Shown here piece after piece: positions 7,176 to 17,536 of a stretch of 52,060 nt of DNA. The notes below the pieces were generated by a model. That model made no database searches. It was given only the letters and a program-made list of their open reading frames with translations, and was not told where the DNA came from. Location: the NCBI GenBank assembly GCA_003599475.1, contig QZKK01000116.1, positions 1-52,060 of the forward strand, given 5' to 3'. Source of the DNA: Desulfobacteraceae bacterium. Its GTDB lineage: Bacteria > Desulfobacterota > Desulfobacteria > Desulfobacterales > SURF-15. The translations under genes were made by a program, and so were the position numbers. The stretch's first letter is position 1. Each line of letters begins with the position of its first letter.

Positions 7176-8999
7176 ATGATTCCCGCTGCGACACTGGCAC
7201 TGCTGTGCATGATTGCGGTCTGCGGCGGATCTTCTTTTTCTTTCTATGCTGCAGGTTGGTTGGCTCATGTCGCTCTGCTGCTCCTTTTTCCAAAAACAAG
7301 CTCCGCTGCAAAAACCGCTTGGCTGATCGGCGTTCCGGCGCTGTTTTGCAGAGCCCTCCTGGCTGCAAAATATCCGATCGCCGCAGGCCAGCCGGTTGTT
7401 GCCGTATTAACCCCTCTCTTTTTCGATCTGTCTACACTCGGATGGATCCTGGCCCTTCTCCACCGCCGGGCTTTGCCGCTCCGATGGAGCATCCTTTATG
7501 CCTTGAGCCCCGTCATCCTCTCTGCATATTCCGCAAGAGGGTGTCCGGATGCCGGGTTTTCTTTTTTTCTGATGGGTGCGATATTTTATTATGATCGCAG
7601 ACAATGGGCTCGGATGTACCTTCTTGCCGGTCTTTCGATCGTTTTCAATGCAGTTGCCGCTGCGGCGGTCCCGTTCCTGTTTCGCCGCGAGAACCTGCGT
7701 TGTTCTTGGATCCTCGTTCCGACTGCCGGTATCCTCTGGCTGATCCACCTGCGCCTGTTCGATCTCCATCAGATTACGGGGCAATTTCCGGCGTCAGGCA
7801 CCCGACTCCCCGGTTCGATTCATGCCCTGGTGAACACGTTTTCCGGTGATCCCTTCACTTCCGAGGCCGTGTCATGCATCCTGCTCGGAATCGTACTTCT
7901 GTATGGATTCCTTTATTTTCATCCGCTCAAGAATCCGCGCCATGGAACCGACCCCGTGTCGGGGTGTTTCTTTGCAGTGGGGGCATGCCTCCTGTTTTCC
8001 AGAAATATCCATTTGGGTAATCTGGCCTGGATTGTACCGTTTTTGTGCTTTCGTCCGTCTGTATCCTGGATGCTGCTCGGTCTGACATTTGGGCTGGCCT
8101 TGGGGTGGAGCCCTGCAGCCAGTATTTCCGCACCGCTTCCCCCCCTATGGGCAGCTTCGATGCTCTGGGTGCCTTTCTGGATCTTGCTTTTAAACGATCT
8201 GTATCTTTCCCGGCAACGGAAGAAAGCCCCCGTCGATTGCGAGGATCCCGAAACGGTATCGGTGGTGATTCCGGCTGTAGATGAAGCGCAACGGATTGGC
8301 GCCTGCATCGAGGCTGCAAAAATGCACAAGGCCGTCAAAGAAGTCATCGTTGTGGACGGCGGGTCGACCGACAGAACCATGGAGGAGGCAACCGCACAGG
8401 GCGCGATTGTCCTGCGGCTCGGATCCGGTCAAAGGCAGGGGAGAGGCGCTCAGATTCATGCGGGAATCCGTTTTTCCAATGGGGACATCGTTCTTGTCGT
8501 CCACGCGGATGTCCGGATAAGCGCCCGCATCGTCGGGGATATCCTCCTCTTGATGAAAAGGCAGCCCATGTTTGCCGGGGGGGCTGTCGGAAGCGTCTTC
8601 GATTCGAAAGGCTTCCGCTATCGGCTGATCGAGGCGGCCAACGATTTCCGCATGGCCTGCCTCGGAATCGGTTTCGGGGATCAGGTGCAGTTCTTCAGAA
8701 GGCGACCGGTCGTCGAGGCGGATCTTTTTCCCGATATTCCCTTGATGGAAGATGTCGAATTCGGCATCCGTCTCCACCGGATGGGGAGACAAGCCTTTCT
8801 CTTCGGAGAGGCGCGGGTATCGCCTCGCAGGTGGAAACAAAAAGGGGCTGCCCACGCAATGACAGTCATCCGGCTCTTTGGGACCTATATGTTTCAGCGA
8901 ATCTGGAAAACCCCGGATACGGAGGCCATGTACCGCAGATACTATCCGAGGACCGCTGTTGCCCCTGTTTCAAAAACGAGCGAACGAATTCCTGTTTGA
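7176..8999 (+). CDS. Fusion: polytopic membrane domain + GT2 glycosyltransferase (TIGR04283-like)
   Basis: A 607-residue two-part protein. Residues 1-345 are very hydrophobic with about nine or ten membrane segments and resemble polyprenol-dependent (GT87-like) membrane glycosyltransferases. Residues 361-590 are a soluble GT-A domain: VSVVIPAVDEA at 361-371, EVIVVDGGSTDRT at 389-401, VVHADVR at 441-447 (the DxD-type site written HAD), then DQVQFFRR and MEDVEF. The second half matches the family described as rSAM/selenodomain-associated transferase 2. The spacing from the upstream IMPase-like gene is 19 bp, and no clear ribosome site precedes ATG 7176, suggesting coupled translation. A selenoprotein gene follows 130 bp downstream, in keeping with the family's name. 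The acceptor is unknown. Confidence 0.7.
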   Translation: MIPAATLALLCMIAVCGGSSFSFYAAGWLAHVALLLLFPKTSSAAKTAWLIGVPALFCRALLAAKYPIAAGQPVVAVLTPLFFDLSTLGWILALLHRRALPLRWSILYALSPVILSAYSARGCPDAGFSFFLMGAIFYYDRRQWARMYLLAGLSIVFNAVAAAAVPFLFRRENLRCSWILVPTAGILWLIHLRLFDLHQITGQFPASGTRLPGSIHALVNTFSGDPFTSEAVSCILLGIVLLYGFLYFHPLKNPRHGTDPVSGCFFAVGACLLFSRNIHLGNLAWIVPFLCFRPSVSWMLLGLTFGLALGWSPAASISAPLPPLWAASMLWVPFWILLLNDLYLSRQRKKAPVDCEDPETVSVVIPAVDEAQRIGACIEAAKMHKAVKEVIVVDGGSTDRTMEEATAQGAIVLRLGSGQRQGRGAQIHAGIRFSNGDIVLVVHADVRISARIVGDILLLMKRQPMFAGGAVGSVFDSKGFRYRLIEAANDFRMACLGIGFGDQVQFFRRRPVVEADLFPDIPLMEDVEFGIRLHRMGRQAFLFGEARVSPRRWKQKGAAHAMTVIRLFGTYMFQRIWKTPDTEAMYRRYYPRTAVAPVSKTSERIPV

Positions 9000-9129
9000 C
9001 GCGATTCGACGACAAACTCTCCAACAGATCTTGTTTCGAATCCGGCTTTGAACCTGAAAACAAGTGTGTTATATCTTGCTCAGACATTTGCTGCGACGAA
9101 GCCGATTTCCAGTATGAAAGGGAGGACCC

Positions 9130-9924
9130 ATGCAGATCGATCTTGCAAAGTTCAAAGCCGTCTACGACAAATGGGTGGAGGAGAATCTGGCGGATTTCCA
9201 GGCGGGAAAAGTCGAGAAAGCCGTTAAGGCCTACCCTCTGATCGTCTCTGAGGGGGTTCCCTGGACTCCTTTTACCGGCGAACCTTCCGATAAGACTTTC
9301 GCATTGATCACAAGCGGAGGTCTTTATCTTAAAGGCAGCCAGGCGCCCTTTGAAACCGGATCGATTCACGGCGATCCTTCATTCCGGGAAATCCCAAAAA
9401 CGGTCCGCCTCGAAAATGTGGGCATCGCGCATGGACACTACGATCCGAGCCTCGCGGAACAGGACCTGAACACCATCTTTCCCATCCAGAGATTCCTCGA
9501 ACTCGAAAAGGAGGGGATCGTCGGCAGGGTCGCAGACCTGCATTACAGCTTCAGTTATGTAAACGATGTCGTTACCCTGGTGACACAAACGATCCCGCAG
9601 GTCATGCAACGGGTCCATGCGGCCGGAGTGGACGTCCTTTTCCTGGTCCCGGTCTGACCGAAATGCCATCAGACCGTGGGTCTGATCCAGCGGATTGCCG
9701 AAGAAGCCGGAATTCCCACCATCTCCATGGGAAACATGGCCGACCGGATGGAACGAATCAAGCCGCCCCGCGCGCTTCTGGTCAAGTTTCCCCGGGGAAG
9801 CATGATGGGCGAACCGGGCAACGTCGAGCGCCAGCGACGCATCATCCTGGATGCACTGAACGCATTGAAGACCATGAAGACCCCGGGGGCGATTCAAGAA
9901 CTGCCCTACGCGTGGAAGCGATAA
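9130..9924 (+). CDS. Selenoprotein of the glycine/sarcosine/betaine/D-proline reductase B (GrdB/PrdB-like) family
   Basis: A 264-residue protein when the in-frame TGA at 9655-9657 is read as selenocysteine. The join reads LVPV-U-PKCHQTVGL, giving a UxxC redox motif with U176 and C179. The frame stays open and family-like after the TGA (RIAEEAGIPTISMGNMADRM) to a normal stop at 9924. An 8-bp hairpin with a GTG loop sits 11-29 nt after the TGA, where bacterial SECIS elements lie. ATG 9130 has AGGGAGGA upstream. In PrdB the Sec attacks the substrate C-N bond; short stand-alone relatives in Desulfobacterota have no assigned substrate, and no PrdA or GrdA/C partner is visible here, so the role is unknown. 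A conventional gene call would stop at 9657 and miss the last third. Confidence 0.88.
9658..9687 (+). promoter_or_regulatory. Bacterial SECIS element
   Basis: Directly after the TGA, ATCAGACC (9668-9675) pairs perfectly with GGTCTGAT (9679-9686) around the loop GTG (9676-9678). The loop begins 19 nt after the TGA, within the 16-37 nt window known for bacterial SECIS elements, and carries the G expected for SelB binding. Confidence 0.75.
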
Positions 9925-9930
9925 ATCATT

Positions 9931-10446
9931 TTATTTCCAGGCTCTCGCCCCGGTTTTTCTGCTGACCTTCCATTCGTGTTCCAGGAGGGCCTCTTTGATC
10001 GGGAGTCCGCTGCCGAATCCGGTAAGGCGCCCGCTGCAGCCGATGATCCGGTGGCAGGGGACGACAATCGGGATGTTGTTTTTCCCATTGGCCCCGCCGA
10101 CCGCCCGAACCGCTCTCGGGCGGCCGATCCGTCTTGCGATTTCCCCATATGAAACCGTTTCCCCGAAAGGTATTTTCAACAGCGCTTTCCATACGGTCTC
10201 TTGAAAAGGGGTGCCGTCCAACGAAAGGGGGAGATCGAATTCTCGCAGTTCGCCTTTGAAGTATGAAACAAGCTGCCGAACAGCCTCGCTCTTCAGGTGC
10301 TTGTCGAAGCGCCATCCGGAATCAGGCTTGCAGGATTTGTCCCCTTCCATAAATCGGACGACCCTGAGCCCCTTTTCATCTTCTGCAATGAGAACCTTTC
10401 CGACGAAACTATCGATTGCAGTGCATACGACCGTTTCTACCGCCAT
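9931..10446 (-). CDS. ogt: Methylated-DNA--[protein]-cysteine S-methyltransferase
   Basis: A 171-residue suicide repair enzyme that takes the alkyl group from O6-alkylguanine (or O4-alkylthymine) onto its own cysteine. The active site is VVPCHRIIG with C131; upstream are TPFQETVWKALLKIPFGETVSYGEIA-type helix-turn-helix residues (about 79-104) and the Asn hinge region GGANGKNN (117-124). The length fits the Ogt class without the Ada N-terminus. The start ATG 10446 has AAGGAGCG 7 nt upstream. The gene ends 6 bp from the selenoprotein stop, tail to tail. A TTGACA promoter lies about 80 bp upstream. Confidence 0.93.
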   Translation of the reverse strand: MAVETVVCTAIDSFVGKVLIAEDEKGLRVVRFMEGDKSCKPDSGWRFDKHLKSEAVRQLVSYFKGELREFDLPLSLDGTPFQETVWKALLKIPFGETVSYGEIARRIGRPRAVRAVGGANGKNNIPIVVPCHRIIGCSGRLTGFGSGLPIKEALLEHEWKVSRKTGARAWK

Positions 10447-10521
10447 CGCTCAACGCTCCTTTCTCCATTCCGTTCCGCTCCATGAATCGGTTCCCGGCAC
10501 GAATGCCGTCTCCGGAGGGAA

Positions 10522-10550
10522 AGCGTATTGAATCGGCCGGCGCATGTCAA
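10522..10550 (-). promoter_or_regulatory. Possible promoter for the alkylguanine methyltransferase gene
   Basis: On the minus strand a perfect TTGACA (10545-10550) and TACGCT (10522-10527) are 17 bp apart. The -10 box is weak (3 of 6). It lies about 76 bp upstream of the start codon. Confidence 0.4.
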
Positions 10551-10705
10551 TTCGATCCTACTTGTTAGTGAACACTTTTTTCGGAATTGAATTCTTTCCT
10601 GAAAACTCGTAGGCTGCTCGTAGGGGCTCCCGGTCAACCATCGGAATGAGGAATGTGAAAAGCTCGGTTGGGTAATGGGGGTTGCAGAAAAGAAAGGGGT
10701 GCACG

Positions 10706-11437
10706 ATGAACAAACGGGTCTTGATCACAGGGGCCGGAGGAAGGATCGGTCGTGTGCTGAAGGAAGGCTTGAAGGACCGCTACCGTCTCCGGCTTCTCTA
10801 TCATGAAACGGTTCTGCCGGCCGAACCGGGTGAGGAGGTCTGTATCGGGTCCATATTGGATCTTGAAAAAATGACGGCGATCTCGAAAGGGGTGGACGCA
10901 GTGATCCATATGGCTGCAAACCCTTGGGAAAACGCCGCCTTCGAAGAGGTGCTTGAACCGAATATCGTCGGGACGTACACCGTCTTTGAAGCGGCTCGAC
11001 GGGCCGGCGTCAAACGGATCGTATTCGCCAGTTCCAACCACGCAACCGGCTACTACGAAATCGACGGCATCTACACCCGCCCGGAAATGCCGGTTCGACC
11101 GGATGGGTATTACGGGGTCAGCAAGGTGTTCGGGGAAGCCCTGGCAAGGTACTATTCGGATGCATTCGGGATGTCGATTTTCTGCCTGCGCATCGGCACA
11201 TGCCAGGGAGTGGAGGCGGTAAAGCGTCGAAGCTCTGACCGCATCCTCTCGACCTGGCTCAGCCACCGGGATGTCGTTCAGTTGGTGTGGCGAAGCGTCG
11301 ATGCCGATTCCGTCAAGTTCGGGATCTACTACGGGATTTCAAACAATGCCCGCGCATACTGGGATATCGAAAACGCCCGAAAGGAACTCGGTTTCGCCCC
11401 TGAAGACAATGCCGAGGAATATGCAGGATTCGAATAG
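10706..11437 (+). CDS. NAD-dependent epimerase/dehydratase, uronate dehydrogenase-like
   Basis: A 243-residue extended short-chain dehydrogenase. The Rossmann motif TGAGGRIG is at 8-15. The catalytic set is S110 in FASSNHATGYY, with Y136 and K140 in YYGVSK. The SSNH...GYY stretch is characteristic of uronate dehydrogenases, which oxidise galacturonate or glucuronate to the aldaric lactone with NAD. ATG 10706 follows GAAAGGGG; an in-frame start at 10682 adds eight residues before the nucleotide-binding strand. No other uronate pathway gene is adjacent; the HpcH/HpaI aldolase far away at 33.3-34.1 kb could act on sugar-acid derivatives, but that link is only an inference. An alternative is a general nucleoside-sugar epimerase. 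Confidence 0.75.
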   Translation: MNKRVLITGAGGRIGRVLKEGLKDRYRLRLLYHETVLPAEPGEEVCIGSILDLEKMTAISKGVDAVIHMAANPWENAAFEEVLEPNIVGTYTVFEAARRAGVKRIVFASSNHATGYYEIDGIYTRPEMPVRPDGYYGVSKVFGEALARYYSDAFGMSIFCLRIGTCQGVEAVKRRSSDRILSTWLSHRDVVQLVWRSVDADSVKFGIYYGISNNARAYWDIENARKELGFAPEDNAEEYAGFE

Positions 11438-11553
11438 ACAAAAGCATCCATAAAGGATAAAGGAAAGGTTTGATAATAAACGGGACGGTTGCTGTTTGCT
11501 GAAATGCATTATAGAATGAAAGGAACCTACTTCATCGTTGTGGAGCAGAATCG

Positions 11554-12075
11554 ATGACCGTCAGAAAAATCCTGCTTCTTGGCAATCCCAAGCTGTACGA
11601 AAGGTGCCGGCCGGTCGAATCTTCCGAAATAAGCGAGCTGCGCTCCATCGTTTCGGATCTTCATGACACGCTGCTTGACTTCAGAAGCCGTTTTGGGGCA
11701 GGAAGAGCCATTGCAGCCCCTCAAATCGGTGTCATGAGACGCCTCGTCTATATGTACATCGATCAGCAGACGGTTTTCATCAATCCCGTCTTGACCGACA
11801 AGAGTGTCGAGATGATGAACCTCTGGGACGATTGTATGTCTTTTCCGGATTTGCTTGTAAGAGTCAGGCGGCATCGCGCCTGCACCATCGAGTACCTGGA
11901 CTTGGAATGGAAAAAAAACCGGGTTGCTCTGGAAGGCGATCTGTCCGAACTGCTCCAGCATGAGACCGATCACCTCGACGGGATTCTCGCTGTTTCAAGG
12001 GCCATCGACGGGCAGTCATTCGCTCTGAAAAGTCAAAAAAAAGAACCTCTTTCACCATTGCGGGAGGATGCTTAA
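11554..12075 (+). CDS. def: Peptide deformylase (variant motifs)
   Basis: A 173-residue metallohydrolase that removes the formyl group from new N-terminal Met. The three family motifs are present in variant form: GAGRAIAAPQIG at 48-59 (usual GxGLAAxQxG), WDDCMS at 91-96 with metal ligand C94 (usual EGCLS), and QHETDHLDG at 135-143 with ligands H136 and H140 and catalytic E137. All metal and catalytic residues are retained, so activity is likely; the EG to DD change marks it as an unusual subgroup, perhaps a second deformylase. No formyltransferase (fmt) gene is adjacent, unlike many housekeeping def loci. The start ATG 11554 has GTGGAG upstream. Confidence 0.82.
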   Translation: MTVRKILLLGNPKLYERCRPVESSEISELRSIVSDLHDTLLDFRSRFGAGRAIAAPQIGVMRRLVYMYIDQQTVFINPVLTDKSVEMMNLWDDCMSFPDLLVRVRRHRACTIEYLDLEWKKNRVALEGDLSELLQHETDHLDGILAVSRAIDGQSFALKSQKKEPLSPLREDA

Positions 12076-12162
12076 AGATTACATTCCTAGAATACCCGAA
12101 AACCTGCCGGCGATTTTCCGGCTGAATGAAGCACTCTGTTCCATGCACTTAGGTAGAGAACG

Positions 12163-12525
12163 ATGGAAAAGAACAAAATCGATCGGAAAGAAAAATTAAG
12201 AGAAATATGCAATACCATGGTGATGGACCATCCCGATGCCATCGGGATGGCTTTCATCGAGTTAAACTGTGGATGCATTCACTACTGCGGAGTATCCTTC
12301 AAGGGTGAGCCGGTCGGGCGCATGAAGACCATCACCGGCCGGGCAGAGGAAAAAAAACCCGTATGCCTGACCTGCTACCGTGAAAAAAACATCAACCCAC
12401 GACGCGTCATCAAGCGGGGCGTGGTTTGGCCGGGCGATGATTCCGAGTTGCCGGATCGAGACCTTCGGATCTTCATCGGTCAGACCGTATTCGGAGCCGA
12501 TTACAATGAACCGGACCGTCTTTAA
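12163..12525 (+). CDS. Small cysteine-containing protein of unknown function
   Basis: A 120-residue soluble protein. Five cysteines stand out: C36, C38 and C42 in NCGCIHYCG, and C68 and C71 in VCLTCY. The CxC...C and CxxC arrangement could hold zinc or a small Fe-S cluster. It is basic in the middle (RRVIKRG) and acidic near the C-terminus. I do not recognise the family. It lies 87 bp downstream of the deformylase on the same strand and 78 bp from the convergent kinase gene. No strong ribosome site precedes ATG 12163 (GTAGAG only), but the reading frame has coding-like composition throughout. Confidence 0.6.
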   Translation: MEKNKIDRKEKLREICNTMVMDHPDAIGMAFIELNCGCIHYCGVSFKGEPVGRMKTITGRAEEKKPVCLTCYREKNINPRRVIKRGVVWPGDDSELPDRDLRIFIGQTVFGADYNEPDRL

Positions 12526-12603
12526 CCGTTTCATTCGCAGGGGATGACTCCGTTTGTTCAGGCTTCTTCAAGAACTGCGACAGGCGCGATCCAAAGTAAC
12601 CTC

Positions 12604-14889
12604 TCATTTTTCATCCAAGACCCTCCGAACCGTTTCCGCCAGTTCCAGTCTCACCACCGGTTTCATCAGGAATCCCTTTACACCCATGGATTCGGCTTTT
12701 TTCGAAGAAATTTTTTCGCTGAACCCGGTGCAGATGATCACCGGGATTTTCGGACGGATCTTCATCATCTCCGCAGCCAGGCGATCTCCCGTCAATCCCG
12801 GCATGGTCATATCGGTTACCACCAGATCGTACTTACCGGGTCTTGCCCTGAATGCCTCCAGCGCCTCGATTGCGCTCGTTCTCATTTCCGTACGGTACCC
12901 GAGGCGATCGAGCATCTGTTTTTCAAGGCGTACGATCGGTTCTTCATCATCAACCAGCAGGACCCGTTCATTGCCGGATGGCAGCCCCCTGTGCTCGATT
13001 CCTTCCTCCGATTCAGGATCGTGATAAATTCTCGGAAGGTAGATCTCGAAGACACTCCCTTTTCCTAGACGGCTCTTGACCGAAATTTCACCCTTGTAGC
13101 TCTTGACGATCCCGTGAACGATGGAAAGACCCAGTCCCGTCCCTTTTTCTTTCTCTTTGGTGGTGAAATAGGGTTCGAAAATTTTTTCGATGACCGAGCA
13201 ATCCATCCCGACACCGGTATCTTCCACGGTCAGGCACGCATATCCGCCTTTCTCCAGCCGGATATCGGACCCATTCCTGGGATCATCGATATTGACGTCT
13301 TGAAGACGGATGGTCAGGATGCCGCCCGATTCCTCCATGGCATGGAAGGCGTTTGTGACCAGATTCATCGCAATCTGATGGATTTGGGTCGGATCGGCCA
13401 TGACCATGCCGCATTCCGGATCGATATCCTGCCGGATCTCGATGCTTGCGGGCAATGTGGACCGGATGAGCCTGACAACCTCATTCAAGACGATCTGCAT
13501 CCTCAAAGGCCGGATTTTACGATCCGCCTGGCGGCTGAATGTGAGGATCTGCTTGACAAGATCCCTGGCGCGTTCCGTGGCTTTCAGAATCTCCCTCACG
13601 TTCAGATGCAGAGGGCTTTCCCTCGGGAGATCTTCCTGAAGCATCTCCGTGAAACCGACGATCGGAAACAGGATGTTGTTGAAATCATGGGCGATGCCGC
13701 CGGCCAGGGTCCCGATCGCCTCCAGCTTCTGGGCATGTCTGAGCTGCTCATGAAGATCGGCCATCTCATTTTCCGCCCGCTTCCGATCTGAAATATCCTG
13801 TACCGCACATCGAATCCCCTTGATTCGGCCGGTTTCATCGAGGATAAGCCGGTCTTCATTGAGAACCGGGATTGTAGAACCATCTTTTCTGCGGTATATG
13901 CGTTCGATGTTTCGGCCCGGGGGGAGATTCCCGGCCAGTTTGGAAAGAATCTGCGCACGCGCGAGTTCCCCTTCGACGATAAACATCCATATCGGGTGAC
14001 CGATCATCTCATCGGCGGCATAGCCGAGCATCTCCAGGCCGGTTCGATTGACGCTCCTCACAAATCCCTCCGGGTCGTATTCGAGGTACCCTAAGGGGGC
14101 GTTGTCGTATAGGTCTCTGAATCTTTTCTCGCTTTCCCGAAGCGCCTTTTCGACCTGTTTTCGCTCCGTGTTATCCCGGGAGACTCCGCAAAGACCGGCA
14201 ATCGTTCCGTCCGTACCATAGACAGGGGTCTTGATCGTCTCGACGATCCGCAGCGAGCCGCCGAAGCTCCTGACCAGCTCAAGACGCTCGGTTCTGCCTT
14301 GAAGCACTTTTCGGTCGATCGATTCAATCTCCATGGCCTGATCGGGCGGGAAAAGATCAGTTGCGGTGCAGCCGATGATTTCTTCGGCGGATCTGCGGTG
14401 GCGTCTCTCGGTTGCGGCATTGACGTGGGTGTACCGTAACTCCGTGTCCTTCAGAAAGATCATGTCCTGAGCGGAATCGAGCAGGGCTTTCATGCGTGCT
14501 TCACTTTCAAGCAATGCCTTTTCCGCCTGCTTCCGTCCGGTGATATCCTTTGCAAAGACAGCCAGGCGGATCACCCTCCCTTCATCATCAAAGACCGGAT
14601 ACCAGATGGTATGATAAATCCTACCTTCGCGTTCGTCTTCCGTTTCAACGGCAGCTCCCGATCGGAGCGCTTTATCGGCAGCGGCCTTTCGCTCCTTCGC
14701 CACTTCCGGAGAAAAGAAGTCGTAAACACATCTCCCGATCAGCTCCGCCCGATCGACTCCCAGTCTTTCTGCAACCCTGTTGTTTGCCTCTTCCACGCAT
14801 CCTTTCCGGTCGATCAGGAGAATGGATTCGTCGACAGCTTCGAGGATGGATTTTAATTTGACTTCACTTGAAGAGTTGTATCTTTTCAT
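12604..14889 (-). CDS. Hybrid sensor histidine kinase: PAS-PAS-PAS-HisKA-HATPase-REC
   Basis: A 761-residue cytosolic kinase without membrane segments. Three PAS domains span about 12-120, 128-245 and 252-370, each ending with the PAC-type DIT/DISDRK pattern. The phospho-acceptor is H401 in GGIAHDFNN; the ATPase region has DTGVGM and GTGLGLSIV, and a C-terminal receiver (about 640-760) carries DLVVTDMTMPG. I start at ATG 14889 (GGGGGG just upstream); an open extension to 15183 has no PAS-like content. It is the last gene of the chemosensory strand, 305 bp after cheB, and may be transcribed separately. It is closely similar to the kinase at 38.6-40.9 kb from the last PAS onward. The output partner is not evident; a histidine phosphotransferase or the NtrC-family regulator are candidates. 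Confidence 0.88.
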   Translation of the reverse strand: MKRYNSSSEVKLKSILEAVDESILLIDRKGCVEEANNRVAERLGVDRAELIGRCVYDFFSPEVAKERKAAADKALRSGAAVETEDEREGRIYHTIWYPVFDDEGRVIRLAVFAKDITGRKQAEKALLESEARMKALLDSAQDMIFLKDTELRYTHVNAATERRHRRSAEEIIGCTATDLFPPDQAMEIESIDRKVLQGRTERLELVRSFGGSLRIVETIKTPVYGTDGTIAGLCGVSRDNTERKQVEKALRESEKRFRDLYDNAPLGYLEYDPEGFVRSVNRTGLEMLGYAADEMIGHPIWMFIVEGELARAQILSKLAGNLPPGRNIERIYRRKDGSTIPVLNEDRLILDETGRIKGIRCAVQDISDRKRAENEMADLHEQLRHAQKLEAIGTLAGGIAHDFNNILFPIVGFTEMLQEDLPRESPLHLNVREILKATERARDLVKQILTFSRQADRKIRPLRMQIVLNEVVRLIRSTLPASIEIRQDIDPECGMVMADPTQIHQIAMNLVTNAFHAMEESGGILTIRLQDVNIDDPRNGSDIRLEKGGYACLTVEDTGVGMDCSVIEKIFEPYFTTKEKEKGTGLGLSIVHGIVKSYKGEISVKSRLGKGSVFEIYLPRIYHDPESEEGIEHRGLPSGNERVLLVDDEEPIVRLEKQMLDRLGYRTEMRTSAIEALEAFRARPGKYDLVVTDMTMPGLTGDRLAAEMMKIRPKIPVIICTGFSEKISSKKAESMGVKGFLMKPVVRLELAETVRRVLDEK

Positions 14890-15194
14890 TTCCCCCCTGA
14901 AAAAAACGGTGCACACCCAACCTGCCTCCGCTGCATGGAATGCCCCCTGCACCGGATGCGCCGATATCGGCGATTGTTTACCCTGCAGCGGCCGAAACGG
15001 GGATATTACCCGAATGCGTATTGAATGTGAACCGAAAAAATCGGCAAGGGGGTTTTTCATTTCGGATGGACAGCGGTGCGGGTGTTTCAACAGGGAAGGC
15101 AATGAAACGACGCTGCTTCGGCGGGTTCTTCCATTGCCGGGCTCTCTGCGAGGCATGATTGGAGACCAAAGACCGACTTCCAATGGAGCGCCTG
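14890..15194. other. Intergenic gap between cheB and the hybrid kinase
   Basis: I see no gene. Both strands have short open frames, including the upstream extension of the kinase, but none has family-like content. A 5-bp hairpin (GCCTG/CAGGC) overlaps the cheB stop region without a U run. A promoter for the kinase may lie here, but no clear match was found. Confidence 0.35.
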
Positions 15195-16833
<1,639 letters not shown>

Positions 16834-16922
16834 ATGAGATGTCGCAATCCTTGCTCTTCTGCGCCGACGCTATCCCTTCCCGACAGGGTCGGTACCGGCC
16901 GATCATTCCTTTAGAAATCGAT

Positions 16923-17441
16923 CTAAGCAGCAGCCTTTTGTGCCGGATCGGATTTCTCCGAATCGACTGCCTGCACCATGGCGAGCTCTTCCGAGGAAAA
17001 CACCCGATCGACATCCAGGATGATGATGAACTGGTCCTCCTGTTTTCCGATCCCCTTGATGAACTCGGTTCTCCACTTGGCGCCGATTTTAGGCGCTGGT
17101 TCGATCTGCGCCGGATCGATTTCCATCACGTCGTGGACCGAATCGGCCATCGCACCCAAAACCACCTCTTCGTTTTCCAAAGAGATCTCCATGACCACGA
17201 TCCGCGTATGAACCGTCTTTTCCGCCTGCGCCATGCCGAACTTCAACCGCATATCCACCACCGGTACCACGCTGCCCCGGACATTGATGACCCCGCGCAT
17301 GAAATCGGGGGAGCGCGGCACCTTGGTGATATTGGTCATATCGAGCACCTCGCGCACCTGGGATACGTCCAGGGCAAACATCTCCTCCCCGAGCTTAAAC
17401 GTCAGATACTCCTGCTCTTCCTTGATTGCTTGTTCAGTCAT
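16923..17441 (-). CDS. cheW: Chemotaxis coupling protein CheW
   Basis: A 172-residue single-domain adaptor that links receptors to CheA. The SH3-like fold is recognised by EYLTFKLGEEMFALDVSQ, VREVLD, RSPDFMRGVINVRG and VVPVVDMRLKFG. ATG 17441 (MTEQAIKEEQ) is chosen because GGAG lies 7 nt upstream; the open frame extends to 17540 but overlaps the MCP stop region. The C-terminus is an acidic/alanine tail (SEKSDPAQKAAA). It is encoded directly after an MCP gene, a common che arrangement. Confidence 0.95.
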   Translation of the reverse strand: MTEQAIKEEQEYLTFKLGEEMFALDVSQVREVLDMTNITKVPRSPDFMRGVINVRGSVVPVVDMRLKFGMAQAEKTVHTRIVVMEISLENEEVVLGAMADSVHDVMEIDPAQIEPAPKIGAKWRTEFIKGIGKQEDQFIIILDVDRVFSSEELAMVQAVDSEKSDPAQKAAA

Positions 17442-17536
17442 TTTTTTCTCCATTTGTTTTTGATCCCGGAGAAGCTCCCTTTCCGGGAGTTTCCCGAACC
17501 GATCGATTTTTTCACCAATATTCTTGGAAAACGCGA

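Noticed and set aside
9130..9657. Truncated 175-residue protein ending at TGA, or a nonsense pseudogene
   Set aside because: The same frame continues without other stops for 89 codons with family-typical sequence, a UxxC motif and a SECIS hairpin, so readthrough as selenocysteine explains it better.
14890..15183. 98-residue N-terminal extension of the hybrid kinase
   Set aside because: No PAS-like or transmembrane content; ATG 14889 begins just before the first PAS domain.
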